Assembly: GCF_003101015.1 (NCBI RefSeq)
Contig: NZ_CP029206.1
Coordinates: 1,127,001 to 1,191,000 of the forward strand
Direction of reading: 5' to 3'
DNA from: Actinobacillus porcitonsillarum
GTDB lineage: Bacteria > Pseudomonadota > Gammaproteobacteria > Enterobacterales > Pasteurellaceae
Length of the DNA stretch: 64,000 nucleotides
In this document: positions 25,464-32,409 of the stretch, piece after piece
Position numbering within the stretch: position 1 is the first letter of the stretch
Layout of the letters: each line of letters opens with the position of its first letter
Notes under the pieces: generated by a model
Told to the model about the DNA's origin: nothing
The model's input: the letters and a program-made list of their open reading frames with translations, nothing else
Databases searched by the model: none
Program-made: the position numbers and the translations under genes

Positions 25464-26141
25464 ATGCCAAACAAAATACGCCTACACATTTGGGGCGATT
25501 ACGCCTGTTTTACCCGTCCGGAAATGAAGGTGGAGCGGGTGTCTTACGATGTCATCACGCCGTCGGCGGCGCGCGGGGTGTTGGCGGCGGTGCATTGGAA
25601 GCCGGCGATCCGCTGGGTGATTGACCGCATTTATGTATTGAAGCCGATCCGTTTTGAATCGGTGCGGCGCAATGAGTTGGGCGGCAAGATTTCGGAGAGC
25701 AAGGTCAGCGGGGCGATGCGGCGCAAGAGCGTGGAGGATTTATATACGCTGATTGATGACGACCGCCAGCAACGCGCGGCGACGGTGCTGAAAGATGTGG
25801 GCTATGTGATTGAAGCCCATGCAGTGCTGACGGCAAAAGCGGGCGAGGGCGATACGATTACCAAGCATATCGAGATGTTTAAGCGGCGGGCGTCGAAGGG
25901 GCAATGTTTCCAGCAGCCGTGCATGGGCGTGCGCGAGTTTCCGGCGCATTTTGCTTGGGTGGATGATGACGGCGATTTTCCCGCATCATGCCTGTCTGAA
26001 AACGAAGCCAACCGCGATTTGGGCTGGATGCTGCACGATATTGATTTCGATCACGGCAATCTGCCGAAATTTTTCCGCGCGGAAATGAAAAACGGGGTAA
26101 TCGAAGTGCCGCCGTTTTACGCCGAGGAGGTGAAAGCATGA
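25464..26141 (+). CDS. cas5c: Cas5c (Cas5d), type I-C crRNA endonuclease
   Basis: A 225-residue RAMP protein that in type I-C replaces Cas6: it cuts pre-crRNA in the repeat and stays on the 5' handle in Cascade. The opening IRLHIWGDYACFTRPEMKVERVSYDVITPSAARGVL is the Cas5d signature, and the Tyr/Lys/His set near YACF and later KHIEMFKRR is present. ATG 25464 follows ACGGAGAAAAAT. The open frame runs back to 25326, but that part is AT-rich spacer DNA. The next gene overlaps by 4 bp. It is separated from cas3 by 4.7 kb of cargo. Confidence 0.94.
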   Translation: MPNKIRLHIWGDYACFTRPEMKVERVSYDVITPSAARGVLAAVHWKPAIRWVIDRIYVLKPIRFESVRRNELGGKISESKVSGAMRRKSVEDLYTLIDDDRQQRAATVLKDVGYVIEAHAVLTAKAGEGDTITKHIEMFKRRASKGQCFQQPCMGVREFPAHFAWVDDDGDFPASCLSENEANRDLGWMLHDIDFDHGNLPKFFRAEMKNGVIEVPPFYAEEVKA

Positions 26142-27925
26142 TTTTGGCTTCACTGGCGCGTTATTACCGCCGCTTGGCAACGCAAAACGATGATTTCGGC
26201 AACCCGAAAGTGCCGCCTTACGGCTTTAGCGAGGAAAAAATCGGCTGGATTTTGGTGTTGGATAAAGAAGGCCGTCTGCAAGACGCGGTGCCGAATTTAA
26301 CGGCGGATAAAAAGCCGCAGCCGAAATTGATGAGTGTGCCGCGCCCTGAAAAGCGCACGTCGGGCGTCAAGCCGAATTTTCTATGGGACAAAACCGCTTA
26401 TGCCTTGGGTGTGGAAGCCAATAAAGATAAGGCGCAGGCGAAAACAGAACCTGTGGTGCCGTCTGAAAAAACCTTCGAGGCGTTCCGGCAATATCATTTG
26501 GATTTGCTGCAACACGAACAAGACGAAGGTTTGCAGGCGCTCTACCGCTTTTTGCAACACTGGCAGCCTGCGCAGTTTGCCGATTATCCGTGCCTGTCTG
26601 AAACGCCGGACGCCAATGTGGTGTTCGCTTTGGATAAGCCTTCTGCCTTGATTCACAAGCGCGAAGCGGCGCAAACGCTGTGGGCAGGCCGTCTGAAAAG
26701 CGACGAGGCCGAGCAGGGCTTGTGTCTGGTCAGCGGCGAAGAAGCGCCGATTGCGCGGCTGCATCCGGCGATTAAGGGCGTGTTCGGCGGACAGAGTTCG
26801 GGCGGCTCGATTATTTCGTTCAATAAAGAATCCTTTGCTTCGTTCGGTAAAGAGCAAGGGGCGAATGCACCGGTGTCGGAAGTGTCGGCCTTTGCCTATA
26901 CCACCGCGTTGAACTATCTGCTGCGCCGCGAAAACGGCCATTGCCTCACCATCGGCGATGCCAGCACGGTGTTTTGGGCGGAAGCTGCCGACAGCGAAAC
27001 CGCCGCCGCGGCCGAAGATTTCTTTGCCGACATCATGACCCCGCCCGATGACGAGCAGCAAAGCCAAAAAGTATTCGATATTTTGGAGCAAATCGCCAAA
27101 GGCCGCCCTTTGCAGGAAATCGCGCCCGATCTGTCTCCCGATACCCGCTTTTATATCTTGGGCTTGGCGCCGAATGCGGCGCGGATTTCCATCCGCTTTT
27201 GGCTGGATACCACGTTCGGGCAGTTGGCGGCGAATCTGGCGCAGCATTGGCAGGATTTGTCTCTGGAGCCGCGGCCGTGGAAAACCGCACCGTCGGTATG
27301 GCGTTTGTTGCTTCAGACGGCCGTATTGGGCAAAAGCGAAAACATTTCCCCCGTTTTGGCAGGCGAGATGATGCGCGCCGTAATCGGCGGCACGTTGTAT
27401 CCCATGAGCCTGCTGGCGCAGCTGATCGCCCGCATCCGTGCCGACGGCGATGCCAACGGCTTGCGCGTTGCCATGATTAAAGCCGTGTTACAGCGGCGTT
27501 TCAGAAAAGGTCTTATTCACGAGGAGGTTTCCATGAGTTTGAACACCGAAAGCCGAAATACGGCTTATCTGCTCGGGCGGCTGTTTGCTGTGCTCGAGCG
27601 TATCCAGTATCAGGCGCTGGGCGAATTGAATGCGGGCATTGCCGACCGCTATTACGGCTCCGCATCCGCCGTGCCGTTTTCCGTTTTTCCGCGTCTGTTG
27701 TCGGGCGCCAAGCACCATTTGTCGCGCCTGCGTAAAGACAAAGCTGGCATGGCGGTTAATCTCGACAAAGATTTGGGCGAGATTATCGCCATGCTGCCTG
27801 AAACTTTCCCGCGCCATTTGAGCATCGACGAACAAGGCCGCTTTGCCATCGGCTATTACCAACAAAAGCAAAGCTACTTCGCCAAAAAAGATCCCGCAGT
27901 TACCCAACCACATGAAGGAGAATGA
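26138..27925 (+). CDS. cas8c: Cas8c (Csd1), type I-C large Cascade subunit
   Basis: A 595-residue Csd1 protein, which recognises the PAM and recruits Cas3. The start [13 protein letters not shown] and the internal [21 protein letters not shown] and [25 protein letters not shown] blocks are diagnostic. Its ATG overlaps the cas5c stop (ATGA), so translation is coupled. It carries one exact Neisseriaceae uptake word (26696-26707) and two 10-base cores (26458-26467; 27312-27321). GC-rich throughout. A long open frame on the other strand is a shadow of this base bias. Confidence 0.95.
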   Translation: MILASLARYYRRLATQNDDFGNPKVPPYGFSEEKIGWILVLDKEGRLQDAVPNLTADKKPQPKLMSVPRPEKRTSGVKPNFLWDKTAYALGVEANKDKAQAKTEPVVPSEKTFEAFRQYHLDLLQHEQDEGLQALYRFLQHWQPAQFADYPCLSETPDANVVFALDKPSALIHKREAAQTLWAGRLKSDEAEQGLCLVSGEEAPIARLHPAIKGVFGGQSSGGSIISFNKESFASFGKEQGANAPVSEVSAFAYTTALNYLLRRENGHCLTIGDASTVFWAEAADSETAAAAEDFFADIMTPPDDEQQSQKVFDILEQIAKGRPLQEIAPDLSPDTRFYILGLAPNAARISIRFWLDTTFGQLAANLAQHWQDLSLEPRPWKTAPSVWRLLLQTAVLGKSENISPVLAGEMMRAVIGGTLYPMSLLAQLIARIRADGDANGLRVAMIKAVLQRRFRKGLIHEEVSMSLNTESRNTAYLLGRLFAVLERIQYQALGELNAGIADRYYGSASAVPFSVFPRLLSGAKHHLSRLRKDKAGMAVNLDKDLGEIIAMLPETFPRHLSIDEQGRFAIGYYQQKQSYFAKKDPAVTQPHEGE

Positions 27926-27927
27926 AA

Positions 27928-28791
27928 ATGTCCATCCAAAACCGCTATGAGTTCGTTTACTTTTTCGACGTAACCAACGGCAATCCCAACGGCGACCCCG
28001 ACGCCGGCAATATGCCGCGCCTTGATCCCGAATCCAGCAAAGGCTTGGTTACCGACGTGTGCCTGAAGCGCAAAATCCGCAATTTTGTCGAACTCGCCAA
28101 CGAAAACCAGCCGGGCTACGAAATCTACGTGAAAGACAAAGGCGTGCTGAACCTGCAAAACAAACGCGCCTATGAAGCCTTGGGCATCGAATCCGAAGCC
28201 AAAAAGCTGCCCAAAGACGAAGCTAAAGCCCGCGACATCACCGCTTGGATGTGCAAAAACTTCTTCGATATCCGCACTTTCGGCGCCGTGATGACTACCG
28301 AAGTCAACAGCGGCCAAGTGCGCGGCCCCGTGCAACTGGCGTTCGCCCAATCCATCGATCCTATCGTGCCGCTGGAAATCTCCATCACCCGCATGGCCGT
28401 AACCAACGAAAAAGACCTCGAAAAAGAGCGCACCATGGGGCGCAAATACATCGTCCCCTACGCCCTTTACCGCGTACACGGCTTTATCTCCGCCAACCTT
28501 GCCGCCAAAACCGGCTTTTCTGACGACGATTTGGCGAAATTATGGGAGGCATTGAAACTGATGTTCGAGCACGACCGCTCCGCCGCCCGCGGCGAAATGG
28601 CGGCACGCAAACTCATCGTGTTCAAACATGACAGCGCCCTCGGCAGCCTGCCCGCGCACAAACTGTTCGACGCCGTTAAAGTCGAGCGCGTGGGCGGCGA
28701 AAGCGGCACGCCGGCATCGGGTTTTGCCGATTATCAAATCCGTGTCGATTCAGACGGCCTCAACGGTGTGAGCGTGGAAGAATTGCTGTAA
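27928..28791 (+). CDS. cas7c: Cas7c (Csd2), type I-C Cascade backbone
   Basis: A 287-residue RAMP-fold protein that polymerises along the crRNA. Seen: [25 protein letters not shown] at the start, [21 protein letters not shown] in the middle and [17 protein letters not shown] near the end, all typical of Csd2. ATG 27928 is preferred over ATG 27922 because AAGGAG (27915-27920) is 7 bases away from it but only one from the other. In type I-C an internal start in cas8c supplies the small subunit. An exact uptake word lies at 28749-28760. Confidence 0.95.
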   Translation: MSIQNRYEFVYFFDVTNGNPNGDPDAGNMPRLDPESSKGLVTDVCLKRKIRNFVELANENQPGYEIYVKDKGVLNLQNKRAYEALGIESEAKKLPKDEAKARDITAWMCKNFFDIRTFGAVMTTEVNSGQVRGPVQLAFAQSIDPIVPLEISITRMAVTNEKDLEKERTMGRKYIVPYALYRVHGFISANLAAKTGFSDDDLAKLWEALKLMFEHDRSAARGEMAARKLIVFKHDSALGSLPAHKLFDAVKVERVGGESGTPASGFADYQIRVDSDGLNGVSVEELL

Positions 28792-29456
28792 TGCCCGATG
28801 TGCAAAATTTTGCAGCAAACCCACCGCTTGCAGGCACGGAGGAACGGGGTTTGCCCACCGTTTCCCTCTCTGCCCTGCAACACTACGCCTTCTGCCCGCG
28901 CCAATGCGCGTTGATTCACAACGAGCAGGCGTGGGCGGAGAACTATCTGACCGCGCAGGGGCGTTCGCTGCACGAGCGGGTGGATTCGGGCGAGCCGGAA
29001 ACACGCAAAGGTGTGCGCTTCGAGCGCAGCGTGCATGTGTCGGCGCAGCAGCTGGGTATCAGCGGAATTGTCGATATGGTGGAACATGATTTGGTTTCAG
29101 GCAGCCTGAAGCCCGTTGAATACAAACGCGGCAAGCCCAAGCCCGAACCGTTCGACGAAATCCAGCTTTGCGCGCAGGCGCTGTGTTTGGAAGAGATGAC
29201 CGGACAAACCATCGCCGAGGGCGCGCTGTGGTATATGCAAACCCGCCACCGCGTGCCGGTGGTGTTTTCAGACGGCCTTAGGGCGCAAACGCTGGCCGTT
29301 ATCGCCCAAGTGCGCGACCTCTTGGCAAGCGGGCAAACCCCGCCGCCGGTGTACGGCAAACGCTGCAAAGCCTGTTCGCTGGTGGAGGTTTGCCAGCCGA
29401 AGTTGTTGGAGAAGGATAGGTCGGTGGGGTATGTGGAAGGGTTGTTCGAAGGGTAA
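28791..29456 (+). CDS. cas4: Cas4 nuclease for spacer acquisition
   Basis: A 221-residue RecB-like nuclease with an iron-sulfur cluster. First cysteine is in FCPRQCAL; the other three are in KRCKACSLVEVC near residues 193-204. Nuclease motifs are HERVD, GIVDMVE and PVEYKRGKPK. Cas4 trims prespacers and checks the PAM with Cas1-Cas2. Its ATG overlaps the cas7c TAA by one base. An exact Neisseriaceae uptake word lies at 29267-29278 and a Kingella-like variant at 29099-29110. Normally cas1 follows at once; here an HNH gene intervenes. Confidence 0.93.
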   Translation: MPDVQNFAANPPLAGTEERGLPTVSLSALQHYAFCPRQCALIHNEQAWAENYLTAQGRSLHERVDSGEPETRKGVRFERSVHVSAQQLGISGIVDMVEHDLVSGSLKPVEYKRGKPKPEPFDEIQLCAQALCLEEMTGQTIAEGALWYMQTRHRVPVVFSDGLRAQTLAVIAQVRDLLASGQTPPPVYGKRCKACSLVEVCQPKLLEKDRSVGYVEGLFEG

Positions 29457-29484
29457 GTTAATATTAATTGGTAGGAATAAAAAT

Positions 29485-30693
29485 ATGAAATGCTTTTTAT
29501 GTGAACAGGATAACGTTGAAATGTCATTGGAGCATTCTATTCCACAGTTTCTTGGTGGAAAGAAAAGCGATGATAAATTTAAAAGATTAAATTTGTGTAA
29601 GTTGTGTAATAGTAAATTGGGTACTCATGTTGATGCGAGGTTTGCTCGTTCTTTCATAAATGCAATGGAGCTAAATGAATTTAATAATGATATATTTGGG
29701 GGGAGATTGACATCTCTAAAATTTGATGCTGGTGATGAGATTCATGATTTGATTCCTGAAAATAACTATGTGGAAATGATGAGTAATGAGAAATCTGTTG
29801 CATTCTGGATTAAAGAAAATACTCCAGATTTTCTTGGTTTGGTAGGAGGACATGCACCACTGAGTAAAAGCAAAATCTCTCAGTTATTTTTATTTATAAC
29901 CAAAGAAGATTTAAGCGAAGCAGAATTAAAGCAATTATTAAATGATATTATATTGAAATTTAAAGATTATAAGAAATTAGAGATTTTACTTTGCATGAAT
30001 TTTTCTTGTGGCTCAGTTGCAACTGAAAAGGACTTGGCTGCATATCGCAAACAAATAAAATCTATGTTTGATATTAGGGGGTTAAAATTTATTTGGGAGT
30101 TTAGTGATAAAGAATTAAATATTGCAAATAGACTAAGACCTGATGGTAAGGACTTTAAAGCAAATGTTTTATTTGATTTAAATGATTGGGTTAGATTCTT
30201 ATCTAAATTATTTTTAGGTATATTGTGTGGATATTTGGGTAATCAATTTACAAAAAATCCAGTTGGGTTAAAATTAATTGATATATTAAGGACATATTCA
30301 TCTAGAGTCGTGTTGTCAGAAAGTGATATAAATAGATTAAAACACCCTCTTAAGATGAGCCAAGTTAACCTTTTCTTGTTAGAAAGAGGTTCTATTACTG
30401 TTTCTATTTTTCAAATAGGAGATGATATTGTTGGTTTGCTGGGAATAGGAGATAATATATATGCTTTAAGAATATGCAAACAACAAGATTTATCTAAAAT
30501 TGAAAAAGATAAATTAAATATTAGCTCGGATTTCTGTAGAATTCCAGAAGGAATAACCCTTGTATTAAATAAAAATAGTGATAAATATCTGGAATATAAT
30601 ACCAAGGATTTCTTTTTGGAAAAGTTTTTTGATGAAAAATTTCCAGGGATTTTGGAAAGGCAAAAATTAGAAATAATTAGTTTGTTAAAATAA
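29485..30693 (+). CDS. HNH-type protein inserted between cas4 and cas1
   Basis: A 402-residue protein with an N-terminal zinc-bound HNH-like motif: C3xxC6, SLEHSIPQFLGG (E16, H17), then NLCKLCN (C38xxC41, N42) and H48. This pattern fits the HNH_5 type of endonuclease domain. The other 350 residues are not recognised; they are rich in Lys, Ile and Leu with no membrane segment. ATG 29485 follows GTAGGAATAAAAAT. Base use is very AT-rich, unlike cas4 and cas1 on either side, so it is an independent arrival. A stand-alone defence nuclease or a partner of the cas genes are both possible; I know of no described link. Confidence 0.7.
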   Translation: MKCFLCEQDNVEMSLEHSIPQFLGGKKSDDKFKRLNLCKLCNSKLGTHVDARFARSFINAMELNEFNNDIFGGRLTSLKFDAGDEIHDLIPENNYVEMMSNEKSVAFWIKENTPDFLGLVGGHAPLSKSKISQLFLFITKEDLSEAELKQLLNDIILKFKDYKKLEILLCMNFSCGSVATEKDLAAYRKQIKSMFDIRGLKFIWEFSDKELNIANRLRPDGKDFKANVLFDLNDWVRFLSKLFLGILCGYLGNQFTKNPVGLKLIDILRTYSSRVVLSESDINRLKHPLKMSQVNLFLLERGSITVSIFQIGDDIVGLLGIGDNIYALRICKQQDLSKIEKDKLNISSDFCRIPEGITLVLNKNSDKYLEYNTKDFFLEKFFDEKFPGILERQKLEIISLLK

Positions 30694-30752
30694 GCGATGG
30701 TGTTTGCCCTTTGGCTCACACGAGTTGGTAGATTATCTGTTTTTCGTTTTAC

Positions 30753-30788
30753 GCCGTCTGAAAACAATACGTTATTTTTCAGACAGCC
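30753..30788. terminator. Paired DNA-uptake-word hairpin before cas1
   Basis: GCCGTCTGAAAA (30753-30764) pairs with TTTTCAGACAGC (30776-30787) with one mismatch across an 11-base loop. Inverted pairs of GCCGTCTGAA are the usual transcription terminators of Neisseria. Here it sits 60 bp before cas1, so it may cut transcription into cas1-cas2. Confidence 0.75.
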
Positions 30789-30846
30789 TAAACAACAAGC
30801 CGTTTCAAAACAAAAGTTTGGTCAAAATCAAGGGAGTTTTTTAACC

Positions 30847-31860
30847 ATGCGCAAGCTGCAAAATACGCTGTATATCACCACGCAGGGCAGTTATCTGCAT
30901 AAGGAGCGTGAAACGTTGGTGGTGGAGCAGGAGCGCAAAAAGGTGGCGCAATTGCCGGTGCATTCCATCGGGCATATTTTCTGTTTCGGTAATGTACTGG
31001 TGTCGCCGTTTTTGATGGGGTTTTGCGGCGAAAACAATGTCAATCTGGCGTTTTTTACCGAAAACGGGCGTTTTTTGGGGCGCTTGCAGGGGCGGCAGAG
31101 CGGCAATGTGTTGCTTCGACGGGCGCAATACCGGTTGTCGGAACACAATCCGGTGCCGATTGCGCGGCATATTATTGCGGCGAAGATTCAGTCGGGCAAG
31201 CGGGTGTTGCAGCGGCGGCTGCGCAATCACGGCGAGCAGCAGGAGGTGCAGGCGGCGGTATCGGCGCTAAATTTTAGTTTGCAGCAGTTGAAGCGGGCGG
31301 AAAGTTTGGAATTAATCCGCGGGATTGAGGGCGATGCGGCGGCGCGTTATTTCGGCGTGTTCCGCCAGTTGCTGCGCGAAAACAGCGGTTTTGCCTTCGA
31401 TGGCCGCAACCGCCGCCCGCCGCGCGACGGGGTGAATGCGTTGCTGTCGTTTGTGTACAGTATTTTGGGCAAGGACATCAGCGGCGCGCTGCAAGGCGTG
31501 GGTTTGGATCCGCAGGTGGGTTTTCTGCACGCCGACCGCCCGGGGCGCGACAGTTTGGCGCAGGATATTCTGGAGGAGTTCCGCGCGTGGTGGGCGGACA
31601 GGCTGGTGCTGTCGCTGATTAACCGCGGGCAGATTAAGCCGCAGGATTTTGTAACCGAGGCGGGTGGGGCGGTGAATATCAAGCCGGAGGCGCGCAAGCT
31701 GCTGTTTCAAACCTTGCAGGCGAAAAAGCAGGAAAAGATTGTGCATCCGTTTTTGCAGGAGGAAGTGGAAATCGGATTATTGCCTTACATTCAAGCGATG
31801 TTGCTGGCTCGCCATTTACGTGGCGATTTGGCGGAATATCCGCCGTTTTTGATGAGATAG
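30847..31860 (+). CDS. cas1: Cas1 integrase (type I-C)
   Basis: A 337-residue Cas1, the metal-dependent integrase that inserts new spacers. The conserved glutamate is in RGIEGDAAARYFG, the histidine in VGFLHADRPGRDSLAQDILEEFR with the following aspartates. The N-terminal beta domain (KLQNTLYITTQGSYLHKERETLVVE) is the I-C form. ATG 30847 follows AGGGAGTTTTTTAACC; the open frame back to 30697 crosses the uptake-word hairpin and is not used. GC-rich like the other Neisseria-like cas genes. An HNH gene separates it from cas4. Confidence 0.95.
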   Translation: MRKLQNTLYITTQGSYLHKERETLVVEQERKKVAQLPVHSIGHIFCFGNVLVSPFLMGFCGENNVNLAFFTENGRFLGRLQGRQSGNVLLRRAQYRLSEHNPVPIARHIIAAKIQSGKRVLQRRLRNHGEQQEVQAAVSALNFSLQQLKRAESLELIRGIEGDAAARYFGVFRQLLRENSGFAFDGRNRRPPRDGVNALLSFVYSILGKDISGALQGVGLDPQVGFLHADRPGRDSLAQDILEEFRAWWADRLVLSLINRGQIKPQDFVTEAGGAVNIKPEARKLLFQTLQAKKQEKIVHPFLQEEVEIGLLPYIQAMLLARHLRGDLAEYPPFLMR

Positions 31861-31861
31861 T

Positions 31862-31870
31862 ACAAGCGGT
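31862..31870 (+). promoter_or_regulatory. Apl-type uptake word between cas1 and cas2
   Basis: ACAAGCGGT followed by the T/A-rich tail usual for the Actinobacillus/Mannheimia-type signal. It lies at the switch from GC-rich cas1 to more balanced cas2. Confidence 0.7.
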
Positions 31871-31939
31871 CATATTTTTATGAAAATTTGCAATTTCGTC
31901 GAAAAAGTTACCCAGCTGTAAAGTCTTTAAGGAGAGAAT

Positions 31940-32233
31940 ATGCTAATGCTGATTACCTACGATATTTCGTTCGACGATCCTGCCGGGCAAGCAAGGTTGC
32001 GCCGTATTGCAAAGCATTGCCTTGATTATGGTGTCCGTGCGCAATATTCAGTATTTGAGTGTGATGTGACACCAGATCAATGGGTAAAGCTGAAACAAAA
32101 ATTATTGGAGACCTATAATCCCGAGTGCGACAGTTTACGTTTTTATCACTTAGGCAGTAAGTGGCGTAATAAAGTCGAGCATCACGGCGCAAAACCTGCT
32201 GTTGATGTGTTCAAGGATGTGCTGATTATCTAG
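31940..32233 (+). CDS. cas2: Cas2 (type I-C)
   Basis: A 97-residue ferredoxin-fold protein that forms the core of the Cas1-Cas2 integration complex. The first strand with its aspartate, MLITYDISFDDPAG, and the YSVFECDVTPDQW and SLRFYHLGSKW blocks are typical. ATG 31940 follows TTAAGGAGAGAAT; a second ATG lies two codons on. Its base use is nearer to the host than that of cas1, and an Apl-type uptake word lies between them, so it may be an older resident of this locus. The array leader follows at once. Confidence 0.93.
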   Translation: MLMLITYDISFDDPAGQARLRRIAKHCLDYGVRAQYSVFECDVTPDQWVKLKQKLLETYNPECDSLRFYHLGSKWRNKVEHHGAKPAVDVFKDVLII

Positions 32234-32409
32234 CGCTAACCCATGGTTCTCATCAAAATGCCGGCAGATTAGCGAATGGCTAATCTATTGCGTTCTTTAA
32301 CAATTGAAATAATTGATTAAACTTCTTAAAATAAATGCGTTTTTAAAGTGGTAGGTTAGCGATTTAGCTTATGTACCGCCTTGAAAATACTGCTGTTTTT
32401 ATAACGGCA
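32234..32409 (+). promoter_or_regulatory. CRISPR leader with promoter
   Basis: A 176-bp AT-rich stretch between cas2 and the first repeat. It has a promoter with -35 TTGAAA (32304-32309), 17-bp spacer and -10 TAAAAT (32327-32332), so transcription should start about 70 bases before the array. Intact repeats lie at this end and degenerate ones at the far end, confirming the direction. Confidence 0.75.

Noticed and set aside
26381..27247. Long minus-strand open frame (288 codons) inside cas8c
   Set aside because: Shadow frame over a clear Csd1 protein; Arg/Gln/Ala-rich with no motif.
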